Origin: Rhodospirillaceae bacterium
GTDB taxonomy: Bacteria; Pseudomonadota; Alphaproteobacteria; UBA8366; GCA-2717185
Reading direction: 5' to 3'
Length of the DNA: 30,639 nt
NCBI GenBank assembly: GCA_002717185.1
Contig: PBDC01000099.1
Location: 1 to 30,639 of the forward strand
The notes under the pieces were generated by a model. The model was given only the letters and a program-made list of their open reading frames with translations, searched no databases and was not told where the DNA came from. Position numbers and translations under genes: made by a program. Shown piece after piece: positions 15,444-22,722 of the stretch (position 1 is its first letter; every line of letters begins with the position of its first letter).

Positions 15444-16435
15444 AGCAGGCCTAAGGTCGCGGCCCGTTCTCCGCGGGATACAGTAGACAGCGTCGTAGTG
15501 CGGACGAAGATGCCGTCCTCGGGTGCTACGATGGATTCCACTTCGTCTCCATAGATATCAACAATTGAGCACAGTATGTCTCCAGCCTTCACTAAGTCGC
15601 CCAGCTTTTTGCGGTTCAGCAGCAGTCCGCCGCGCTGCGCCCGCAGGCCGAGGAATTCGCGCATGACATAGGTTCGAGTTGCTGGTGTTGGGCTGCCCTC
15701 GATCATCTCGAGCCATTGCATGACGTTGCGGATGTAGGTGGCGCCTTGGTCAATTACGTCCTCTTCCAGCCGTCCTCCCTCCCCGGTCTCGAAGGTGAAA
15801 GCAGGCACGCCCGCGCGGGTCGCCTCTACGCAGAGTATCCCGTCGGCGACATAGAAACCGCTATCAGTACGCATGATCCAGCCGCTGCCAAAGGCGTGTG
15901 CCATCGCCTCTGCCTTGCCGTGGGTTTCGCCCAGGTTAGGATGGGGCAGAATCGCGATGGGGACATAACGGCCGCCACGTGTGGGCGTGTGGATGTCAAC
16001 CACCCAATCGCACTCTTTGATCATATCAAACAGTGTCGCGGCTAGGATCTGCGCCAAATTTCCGTCTACGTCGCCGGGGAAGCATGCCCATGCATCTGCC
16101 GGCGCTTGGTCGAGCGGCGACTTCATGAATTGCGATATCGGCAATCGGTGGTCGGCGTGGAAGGAGAGCGGGTGTTGCACTGGCACACAGACGATGCTGC
16201 CGCGGAGCGCCGCTGGATCGATATCGGCCAAGGCTCGAAACAGGATTGCGACACCGTCGACTTCATCCCCGTGTATTGCTGCACCGAGGTAGAGCTTCGG
16301 TCCCGGTGTAATACCATGGATAATGTCTAGAGGGATGCGCACCTTGGTGCCATCCGCTAGCTCGACAAGTTCGATTTCGTGCCTTTGGCGGGTACCGGGT
16401 GGGACGGAAATACCTGCGACCTCTAGATTGTTCAT
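15440..16435 (-). CDS. Succinylglutamate desuccinylase/aspartoacylase family deacylase
   Basis: A 331-residue zinc carboxypeptidase-fold deacylase (M14, AstE/AspA branch). Zinc ligands are His55 and Glu58 (AAIHGDEVDG) and His149 (VVDIHTPTRGG); the catalytic Glu is Glu216 (FTFETGEGG). The last 70 residues form a small beta-rich domain reading KLGDLVKAGDILCSI and ESIVAPEDGIFV, an arrangement also found in DoeB-type N-acetyl-diaminobutyrate deacetylases of ectoine breakdown. No other ectoine-pathway gene is present, so the substrate is open: an N-acyl or amide group next to a carboxylate is likely. The gene starts six bases after the HpaB stop, with GGGAG inside the end of that gene, and overlaps the M20 gene by four bases. 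Confidence 0.88.
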   Translation of the reverse strand: MNNLEVAGISVPPGTRQRHEIELVELADGTKVRIPLDIIHGITPGPKLYLGAAIHGDEVDGVAILFRALADIDPAALRGSIVCVPVQHPLSFHADHRLPISQFMKSPLDQAPADAWACFPGDVDGNLAQILAATLFDMIKECDWVVDIHTPTRGGRYVPIAILPHPNLGETHGKAEAMAHAFGSGWIMRTDSGFYVADGILCVEATRAGVPAFTFETGEGGRLEEDVIDQGATYIRNVMQWLEMIEGSPTPATRTYVMREFLGLRAQRGGLLLNRKKLGDLVKAGDILCSIVDIYGDEVESIVAPEDGIFVRTTTLSTVSRGERAATLGLL

Positions 16436-16441
16436 TTGGTG

Positions 16442-17917
16442 TTACTCCCCCTGTTCGCCGGGCAGGACCGGTGATTTAATGTCATCCAAACACCTGTCGA
16501 CGAGGCCCGTCGCCCGGTCCCAATCGAATGTGCGGTAGGCCATTCCTGTGGTGACAACCTTCGGTCCGGAATAGAACATTTCGTACTGGTGATGGCGCGA
16601 CCCAAACTCCGATCCGACCGCGTCCCAGGCCAGCTTGAACAGCTTAACGCGGCCGACTGAATCAGTCGCGGGTGAATATTGTGAGCGACCGATCACGGAG
16701 GCGATTTCTGGGTCGATGAAATCCTCAACCGAGGAAGGCAGCATGATCATGCCGCCACCAGCCAGGTTGCGCAGGGTCTGTACAACTTTGGGGTATAGAG
16801 ATTGGCTTTGTACTTGGCTGGCGTAGAGCAGTTCGCGGTCCGGTAAATAGTAGTCGCCATAACGCCAGCCCTTCGCCTCCATGGCGATGACGAAGGCTTC
16901 GATTATTTGGAGTTGGGAGGACAACTCTCCAAGCGTTTCGATGACTTGTGGAAAGTTGATCGAGGCGGTGGTCTCGGTGATGCGTCGCGCCAATCCGACG
17001 AGAAAGCGCAGCTTAACCATCAGGCGGATTTCAGCCTGGTAGTTCTGATAGGAATGCGCCGGCGTGCTGTGCCATTGGGCATACTGAGTGGGAACATCAC
17101 CGTTTACGAAAACCCGGTTCCACGGCACCTTGACGTTCTCGAAAAAAATTAGCGCGTCATTTTCATCGAAGCGGGCCGACAGAGGGTAGTCGAAGCCGGA
17201 GTTTGCCGCTGCCTCGTAGGAGCGGCGCGACATGATCTTTAGGCCAGGTGTGTTCATCGGCAGGGTGGCAGTGAAAGCCCATTTCTCTTCACCTTTGCGC
17301 ATCGGCCGGAGTGTGGAGACTAGGATCTCATCCGACAGCACAGCGCCGGTGCCCAGCATCTTAGCGCCCTGCAGGCTGATGCCGTCTGCATCCTCGTTGC
17401 AGACCGATACAGTAAGGTCGGCGTTGCCGCCCTCGCTCCGTGACTTCGAGCGGTCACCCTGCGGGTCAATGATGACATAGGACAAGTAGAGATCGCGGTC
17501 GCGCGCGTATTCGTAATAGTCGCGCACCGCCTTCGCCCGGTCTGCGCCGTGCTCTTCGTAGATATGGCTGCCCATGTGGAAGGCTGCGATGGTTGAGGCG
17601 ACATGGTCGGGAGAGCGTCCCATATAGCCGTAATGGGTCTCCGCCCATTTGGTCAATGCCTGCCGCCGGTCAACAAGTTCTTCCAAGCAAGTCGGCAAAT
17701 GCCACATTCGACTGACCCGTTTTCCGGTGTTTGGTGAAGCGAAGGTCATGTCTTCAAGGTTCTCTGGCGCGGCCTGCACATCATACAGGTTCGCGATAGA
17801 ACGCGCGGCGTTGCGAAACGCAGGGTGGTCGGTGACCCGACCAACTCGTTTTCCATCAAGATAGATCGTGCGGCCATCGTCGAGGCTTGCCAAGAAATCC
17901 GCACCACTTCGATGCAT
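16442..17917 (-). CDS. 4-hydroxyphenylacetate 3-hydroxylase (HpaB/PvcC) family flavin monooxygenase
   Basis: A 491-residue oxygenase component of the two-component, FADH2-using family related to acyl-CoA dehydrogenases. Members ortho-hydroxylate phenols such as 4-hydroxyphenylacetate, or in the PvcC branch a tyrosine-derived intermediate. Recognisable parts are the N-terminal DGRTIYLDGKRVGRVTDHPAF, the FHMGSHIYEEHGADRAKA helix, the YVIIDPQGDRSKS strand, KMLGTGAVLSDEI, ENVKVPWNRVF, and the C-terminal GRVKLFKLAWDAVGSEFGSRH. The family needs a separate flavin reductase; none is encoded in the window. The ATG at 17917 has AAAGGGA upstream. It is the first gene of the five-gene operon and is divergent from the PhyH gene across 111 bases, so it probably carries out the first oxidation of that pathway. 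Confidence 0.9.
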   Translation of the reverse strand: MHRSGADFLASLDDGRTIYLDGKRVGRVTDHPAFRNAARSIANLYDVQAAPENLEDMTFASPNTGKRVSRMWHLPTCLEELVDRRQALTKWAETHYGYMGRSPDHVASTIAAFHMGSHIYEEHGADRAKAVRDYYEYARDRDLYLSYVIIDPQGDRSKSRSEGGNADLTVSVCNEDADGISLQGAKMLGTGAVLSDEILVSTLRPMRKGEEKWAFTATLPMNTPGLKIMSRRSYEAAANSGFDYPLSARFDENDALIFFENVKVPWNRVFVNGDVPTQYAQWHSTPAHSYQNYQAEIRLMVKLRFLVGLARRITETTASINFPQVIETLGELSSQLQIIEAFVIAMEAKGWRYGDYYLPDRELLYASQVQSQSLYPKVVQTLRNLAGGGMIMLPSSVEDFIDPEIASVIGRSQYSPATDSVGRVKLFKLAWDAVGSEFGSRHHQYEMFYSGPKVVTTGMAYRTFDWDRATGLVDRCLDDIKSPVLPGEQGE

Positions 17918-18028
17918 ATTGTTTCCCTTTCTACTTACTGAGCCTAAGGTAACCGAAGCGACAAATCCCTAGCAATGTCGGTGAGGCGGGGTGATTAGGT
18001 TTGTATTACTAAGTTAAGGGGAAGAGAA

Positions 18029-18859
18029 ATGAACAGGGATCCGTTCCGACCCATTTCTGATTTGGATATCAATACCTATGTAAGCGACGGTGTCTTGTGT
18101 TTGCGACAATTGTTCGATGCCGATTGGGTCGCCTATCTGCTGGAGGCGGTGGAGGCGGACCTGAATAGTCCGGGCACGCTACACAACGATATCACCCGCG
18201 ACGGCACCGGGTCTTTTCGCAGTGACACTTTCGTCTGGGCCAACATCCCGGCGTTTCGTAAATTCATGACAGATTCACCAGCTCCGCAGGTGGCTGCCGC
18301 AATCATGGCGTCGGGTAAGGTTAACCCGTTGTTCGATCAAATCCTATCCAAGGAGCCGGCGACTAGCACGGAGACTATGTGGCATCACGACGCGACATAC
18401 TGGCCAGTGCAAGGCGATCAGATTTGTACCATTTGGCTGGCCCTCGATCCGGTGACGGCGGCAAATGGAGCGGTAGAGTATGTGAAGGGGTCACACCGTT
18501 GGGGTCAGCGTTTCAAAGCGAAAGCCTTTGTTGGTGATGGACGCTATAAGGAGGATCTGCCGGAGGTGCCGGATATCGGCGCTGAGCGTGACAAGCATGA
18601 TATCGTGTATTTCGAGCTTGAACCCGGCGACTGCGTGATACATCACGGATTGTTGGTCCATGGCGCTTTGGGTAATACGACTAAGGACAAACGCCGGCGC
18701 GGTTATGTCACGCGCTGGTGCGGTGACGACGTTACCTATTATCCGAGGCCTGACATCCAGCGCATGCTGTACGACCCGGACATTCCGTCGGGCGGGTCGA
18801 TCGATTGCCAGCTGTTTCCTGTGCTCTGGCCGCGGCCGGCGAAGCTTAGTACGCCTTAA
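18029..18859 (+). CDS. Phytanoyl-CoA dioxygenase (PhyH) family protein
   Basis: A 276-residue Fe(II)/2-oxoglutarate-dependent oxygenase. The iron-binding facial triad is His119 and Asp121 (TMWHHDATYW) with the distal His211 (LLVHGALGNTT); the Arg-rich KRRRGYVTRW stretch after it probably holds the 2-oxoglutarate-binding Arg. The segment ANGAVEYVKGSHRWG is typical of PhyH proteins. Members hydroxylate a wide range of acyl-CoAs, acids and secondary metabolites, so the substrate is not predicted. The ATG at 18029 follows AAGGGGAAGAGAA, a strong ribosome site. It is a single-gene unit, divergent from the HpaB operon and convergent with the CoA-transferase gene; sharing the 111-base region with HpaB hints at joint control. 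Confidence 0.9.
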   Translation: MNRDPFRPISDLDINTYVSDGVLCLRQLFDADWVAYLLEAVEADLNSPGTLHNDITRDGTGSFRSDTFVWANIPAFRKFMTDSPAPQVAAAIMASGKVNPLFDQILSKEPATSTETMWHHDATYWPVQGDQICTIWLALDPVTAANGAVEYVKGSHRWGQRFKAKAFVGDGRYKEDLPEVPDIGAERDKHDIVYFELEPGDCVIHHGLLVHGALGNTTKDKRRRGYVTRWCGDDVTYYPRPDIQRMLYDPDIPSGGSIDCQLFPVLWPRPAKLSTP

Positions 18860-19092
18860 ACTATCGGCGTAAAATTGGCTGTGCTTTGCAGGCTGCTTGC
18901 CTAGATTTCCTATACACCCTTTTTCTGGAATTCTGACTGGCATACAGTAGGCATTGGCACCATCGTGGTCACCTGCAAAGCTACTGGCCCCAACCGTTTC
19001 CGACACGATTCTATCGGCATAGCAGCTGATGTTGCTCTTGCAGTAGACGGTATCGCCTAATGACTGTGCTGCCTGTAACAAAACCTTTTGGG
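18860..19092. other. Intergenic region between convergent PhyH and CoA-transferase genes
   Basis: No gene is supported on either strand. A leftward open frame that extends from the PhyH gene into this stretch has no ribosome site and is antisense to PhyH over most of its length. No hairpin followed by a T-run is visible, so I cannot name a terminator. Confidence 0.4.
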
Positions 19093-20277
19093 CTAGATGG
19101 CTTTCGCCTCCCGAAAACGTTCGATTGCTGCGGTGTCGTAGCCTAACTCGGTCAGGATCTCTTCATTGTGCTCGCCTAACTGCGGAGGCCGACGTCGGAT
19201 ATTGCCTGGCGTTGCTGACAGGCTTACTGGCGTGTCGATAATCGGCGCCGGTTTCGACATGCCGGGATATTCGACGGGCTGCATGAAGCCCACATCATTA
19301 ATGTGCTCATTGTCGAGCGCCTGCTGTGGCGTGAAGACGGGTGCGGCTGGTAGTCGGGCAGCCTCGAGTTGCTCGAGCGCTTCTTCCGTTGTGCGTGCAG
19401 CACACCAGGTTTGCATCCGTTCGCTGATAATTTCGCCGTGTTCTGCGCGCGCTTCGTCATCCTTGAATCGTGGATCGGCTAGCCAGGTGTCTTCGCCCAT
19501 TAGCTCGGCCCATCGTTTATGCATGATCTCGCCAATTGCTACGCAAATTATCTCACCATCTTTTGTTTTGAAACTGTCGGAAGGTGCACTGAGCTGGCCA
19601 CGGTTACCTGTGGCTACGCGATTGACTTGGGTGAGGGATTGTTCGATCAAAGTCGCGTTTGCATTGGTGAGCGCGGTAGCTAGCAGCGAACCCTGAACAT
19701 GCTGACCCTCACCAGTTTCTTTGCGCGACATGATCGCCGCCATAGTTCCGAGAGCACATAGCGTCGCCGTGCCGTAATCGACCCAGGGATAGTAGGAGCG
19801 CATTGCACTGTTGGCTGTGCCGGATAAGTACATGGCCCCGGACATGGCTTGTGCCACTGTGTCGAAGCCGACTTTGGTTGCCATCGGGCCGGTTGTACCG
19901 AACGCTGTTGCCGTTGTCAGGATGATGTCCGGTTTGATCGATTTCAGGGTCGGGTAGTCTAGGCCTAGGCCTTTGCGTGCGCGTTCAGGCATGTTGACCA
20001 GGACAACATCGGCTGTTTTGACCAATGTTTCCTGTATTTCCCGACCTTCCGGCGTAGTGGGGTCAAGCGTCATGGACCGCTTGTTACGGTTCATCTGCAT
20101 AAACATTGCGCCCGTTTTGTCTTCGGCGATTGGCGCTACATGGCGGTCTTCGCTGCCGCCTCGCTTGTCGATGCGTATAACATCGGCGCCGAAATCACTG
20201 AGCAAGGCGCCACACCATGGACCCGCGATATACCGCCCAAAATCGATGACTCGAATACCGTCAAGAACGCTGCCCAT
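19093..20277 (-). CDS. Family III CoA-transferase (CaiB/BaiF)
   Basis: A 394-residue enzyme that moves CoA between carboxylic acids, activating a substrate for catabolism. Family marks are the N-terminal VLDGIRVIDFGRYIAGP, the GADVIRIDKRGGSEDR loop, KRSMTLDPTTPEGRE and the catalytic Asp167 in YYPWVDYGTATLCALG. The C-terminal RRRPPQLGEHNEEILTELGY is the usual ending. The start was set at the ATG at 20277 because GGAG lies six bases before it; a GTG four codons upstream is in frame but overlaps that ribosome site. It follows the Rieske ferredoxin gene by 22 bases on the same strand, so the two are probably co-transcribed. The acid activated here is not known. Confidence 0.92.
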   Translation of the reverse strand: MGSVLDGIRVIDFGRYIAGPWCGALLSDFGADVIRIDKRGGSEDRHVAPIAEDKTGAMFMQMNRNKRSMTLDPTTPEGREIQETLVKTADVVLVNMPERARKGLGLDYPTLKSIKPDIILTTATAFGTTGPMATKVGFDTVAQAMSGAMYLSGTANSAMRSYYPWVDYGTATLCALGTMAAIMSRKETGEGQHVQGSLLATALTNANATLIEQSLTQVNRVATGNRGQLSAPSDSFKTKDGEIICVAIGEIMHKRWAELMGEDTWLADPRFKDDEARAEHGEIISERMQTWCAARTTEEALEQLEAARLPAAPVFTPQQALDNEHINDVGFMQPVEYPGMSKPAPIIDTPVSLSATPGNIRRRPPQLGEHNEEILTELGYDTAAIERFREAKAI

Positions 20278-20299
20278 GCCTCTCTCCACTTCTTCCGAA

Positions 20300-20614
20300 C
20301 TATGCTTTTACGAATACGTTGCCGTCTTCGACCTTCACCTCATAGGTCCTCAGATCTTCACTGACTGGAGGGCACAGTGCCTTACCCGTCTTGATGTCGA
20401 AACGGCCTTCATGCAGCGGGCACTCGATCTCTCTGCCTTCCTGAAAGCCATCTGCCATGGAGGCGAAAGCGTGTGTGCAAATATTGTGCGTTGCGTAGAT
20501 GTCGCCATCGACGTTGTACAGTGCGATTTCCTCTCCGCTGACAGTCACCTTTTTCGGGTCGTCGGGGTTGATTTCGGTTGTATTGGCCACCTGGTGCCAG
20601 GTTTCTTCGCTCAT
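20300..20614 (-). CDS. Rieske 2Fe-2S ferredoxin
   Basis: A 104-residue ferredoxin, the normal length for the electron carrier of ring-hydroxylating oxygenases. Cluster ligands are Cys46 and His48 (CTHAFASM) and Cys65 and His68 (CPLHEGRFD). It carries electrons from a reductase to an oxygenase alpha subunit. The ATG at 20614 was preferred because AAGGA lies about 10 bases before it and the domain starts there; a longer open frame to 20725 adds 37 residues unlike the family. No oxygenase subunit is adjacent: the only alpha subunit visible lies at 9063-10085 and no reductase is seen. It is the first gene of a two-gene operon with the CoA-transferase and divergent from the TauE gene. Confidence 0.9.
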   Translation of the reverse strand: MSEETWHQVANTTEINPDDPKKVTVSGEEIALYNVDGDIYATHNICTHAFASMADGFQEGREIECPLHEGRFDIKTGKALCPPVSEDLRTYEVKVEDGNVFVKA

Positions 20615-20775
20615 GGTTTCGTAATCCTTAAAAGCGCTCAATTGTCTGATCCGGGCCCGTTTTCTGTGGCCGGCCGCAGCAAGATAGATTTCTAGACCTG
20701 TGATTCCTAGTGTATTCATAGACATTGGGCGGCGTGGGCCGTCTTCTCTTTGACCAGTGTAATTGCTGCTGCACC

Positions 20776-21531
20776 ATGTACTTCAGCGAATTTGATACCT
20801 TGACCTTTGCGGTGATCGCCATCGCGTTTGTCCTGGGCGGCGTGTCGAAGGGTGTTGTTGGTTTCGGGTTGCCGCTGATCGCGGTGCCGATTTGTGCCAG
20901 CGTTGTCCCCGTGCCCCTGGCGATCGCGCTAACAGCGGCACCAGTCCTTATCTCTAACGTCTATCAGGCCTTTCATGGCCGACGGCACGGCATCGTCATG
21001 CGGCGCTTCTGGCCGTTTTTGGTGACGCTGGTCGTGGGGGTTTTGCTGGGCGCGCAAGTGTTGACCCGGGCTGATCACGGGCTAGTTGCTGTGATCGTTG
21101 GCACGTTGCTGCTCATATTTGTTGTAGGGCAGTTTTTTGATTTCAAGCCCAATATCCCGTCGCGGGCCGAGCGGCGGCTGAACCCTTTTGTAGGCTTCCT
21201 AGCAGGGTTGCTGGGAGGTGTGTCTAGTATGTTCGGGTCCATCGCGGTCACATATCTGGTTGCGCTGCGTATGCACAAAGATTTGTTCATTTCATCAATT
21301 GGAATCTTTTACCTATTTGGTAACACTCCGCTCTATGGAACTTTGATTGTTACTGGCGTCATGGGGCGAAACGAGATAATCGGGACGATCCTTGTCTGTC
21401 TGCCGCTATGTGCTGGTCTGTGGCTCGGTACCTGGCTACGCGGCCGAATTTCGCAGGTTTTGTTTCAACGCGTCCTGTTGGTAGGTCTGGCCGTTATCAG
21501 CCTGAACCTGATCCGACGGGGACTGATGTGA
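20776..21531 (+). CDS. Sulfite exporter TauE/SafE family membrane protein
   Basis: A 251-residue inner-membrane protein with hydrophobic segments over nearly its whole length, about eight by eye. The first reads [17 protein letters not shown] and leads into [13 protein letters not shown], the usual N-terminal signature of the TauE/SafE family, whose members export sulfite, sulfoacetate or other anions, or simply carry uncharacterised anions. A second [11 protein letters not shown] segment near residue 150 is the expected internal repeat. The ATG at 20776 is chosen because the first membrane helix begins soon after; it has no strong ribosome site, and a TTG at 20725 would extend it by 17 residues. 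The stop is only three bases from the stop of the convergent SDR gene. A TauD-type dioxygenase lies 6 kb away. Confidence 0.85.
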   Translation: MYFSEFDTLTFAVIAIAFVLGGVSKGVVGFGLPLIAVPICASVVPVPLAIALTAAPVLISNVYQAFHGRRHGIVMRRFWPFLVTLVVGVLLGAQVLTRADHGLVAVIVGTLLLIFVVGQFFDFKPNIPSRAERRLNPFVGFLAGLLGGVSSMFGSIAVTYLVALRMHKDLFISSIGIFYLFGNTPLYGTLIVTGVMGRNEIIGTILVCLPLCAGLWLGTWLRGRISQVLFQRVLLVGLAVISLNLIRRGLM

Positions 21532-21534
21532 TGC

Positions 21535-22290
21535 TCAAACCAGCGTCCGTCCGCCATCCACATAGATCGTCTGGCCGGTGATAAAGGCGCCGGCCGGTGA
21601 TAAGAGAAGCAACGCTGTGCCAAAGAGATCCTCGACCGTTGCCATGCGACCCATGGGAATGCGTGCCATTTGGTAGGCGCGAAACTCCGGGGTTGCCATA
21701 AATGGGTCGGACAAAGGTGTTGGGATAACCGCCGGTCCGATCGCGTTAACCGCGATATGATGCTCGGCCCATTCGACCGCCAGGACCCGGGTCAGTTGCG
21801 CTAGTGCAGCCTTGCTGGTCGCGTAGGCAGCGTAGTTTGGGTTGGCCACTTGGCTGGAGACCGATGCGATTGTGACTATCTGGCCACCGCCCTGCTCAAT
21901 CATCACTTTACCAGCCTGTCGGCCCAATAACAGCGCGCCGGTAACGTTGATATCCATGCTGGCTTTGAAATCCGCCACCGGTAAGTCAACCGCAGACGCG
22001 ACGCGCAGAATGCCGGCTGCGTTTAGCATGCCATCGAGACGACCGCCATTGGCAACTGCGACCTCTACAGCTGCGGCGCACGATGCCTCGTCGGTCACAT
22101 CGAGCTGGCATCCGGTGTGACCATCGCCAGGCAACCCATCACAAGTCCGCTCGATCGCAGTGGAATTCAAGTCGGCGATGGTTAGTTTGGCGCCCCGCCG
22201 TGCCAGCTCGGCCGCGATGCCGGAGCCGATCCCACCCGCACCTCCAGCAACGAGGATCGAATGGCCGACGATATCGAATAGATCGGTCAT
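21535..22290 (-). CDS. Short-chain dehydrogenase/reductase (SDR)
   Basis: A 251-residue classical SDR that oxidises or reduces an alcohol/ketone with NAD(P). The nucleotide-binding motif is AGGAGGIGSGIA (residues 15-26) with Asp40 at the end of the second strand (LTIADLN), favouring NAD(H). The NAAGIL segment, Asn115, the active-site Ser in IASVSSQ, and Tyr156 and Lys160 (YATSK) complete the catalytic set. The C-terminal SPAGAFITGQTIYVDGG is standard. Its ATG overlaps the stop of the biotinyl-domain gene by four bases (ATGA), so it is translated with it. The coupling suggests it acts on the same compound as the carboxylase module. It is convergent with the TauE gene, with three bases between stop codons. 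Confidence 0.93.
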   Translation of the reverse strand: MTDLFDIVGHSILVAGGAGGIGSGIAAELARRGAKLTIADLNSTAIERTCDGLPGDGHTGCQLDVTDEASCAAAVEVAVANGGRLDGMLNAAGILRVASAVDLPVADFKASMDINVTGALLLGRQAGKVMIEQGGGQIVTIASVSSQVANPNYAAYATSKAALAQLTRVLAVEWAEHHIAVNAIGPAVIPTPLSDPFMATPEFRAYQMARIPMGRMATVEDLFGTALLLLSPAGAFITGQTIYVDGGRTLV

Positions 22291-22649
22291 GCGGGTACCT
22301 TTGGATGCAGTTGCATAAGGCCAGTGCCATAGTCGACCAAAGCGCCGTCCGATACGAGGATCGATGCGATTCGGCCGGCTCGAGGCGCCCTGACCAGTGT
22401 TTCATCATTAAGCACACTGATATGCGCCAAGACGTCTCCGGTCTCGACGGCTTGATCGATCTCTAGGCTTTCGAATGTGATGGTACCCGTCTGCGGCGCC
22501 ACGATGGCGAATGGTTTCGCGAGTTTGGGTGCAGTCTCCCTGCTACTGAAGATCGCACGCTTTCCGTTTTGCTGGATGACGACTTCGGTCAGGCGACTTT
22601 GTTCGACTAGCTTTTCGATATTCGCGATTTCCGTATCCGTAAGTGGCAC
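22287..22649 (-). CDS. Biotinyl/lipoyl-domain protein, biotin-carrier-like but lacking the biotinyl lysine
   Basis: A 120-residue protein with the architecture of the acetyl-CoA carboxylase carrier AccB: an N-terminal helical part (TDTEIANIEKLVEQ), a linker and a C-terminal barrel-sandwich domain from about residue 48. An ungapped alignment with E. coli AccB from VETGDVLAHI onward is easy, and it places Val79-Leu80-Asn81-Asp82 where AccB has Ala-Met-Lys-Met. The acceptor lysine is therefore Asn81, and covalent biotin or lipoate attachment at the hairpin is not expected. The start is GTG at 22649 with GGGAG six bases upstream; a longer open frame to 22871 is antisense to the biotin carboxylase. 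It is divergent from the biotin carboxylase across 73 bases and overlaps the SDR gene by four bases. Confidence 0.85.
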   Translation of the reverse strand: MPLTDTEIANIEKLVEQSRLTEVVIQQNGKRAIFSSRETAPKLAKPFAIVAPQTGTITFESLEIDQAVETGDVLAHISVLNDETLVRAPRAGRIASILVSDGALVDYGTGLMQLHPKVPA

Positions 22650-22722
22650 GCTGGGCTCCCTTTCTTGGCACGCGTCCGTATACTGCCCTGAATTTGCAAG
22701 CGCTGAAACTGGGAATATCGCC

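Noticed and set aside
18491..19081. 196-codon minus-strand frame overlapping PhyH and the following gap
   Set aside because: Mostly antisense to the PhyH gene, no ribosome site, no family resemblance.
22477..22722. Open frame extending the biotin carboxylase 82 residues upstream
   Set aside because: It runs antisense through the carrier-like gene, shows no family similarity, and the family's normal N-terminus begins at the GTG at 22723.
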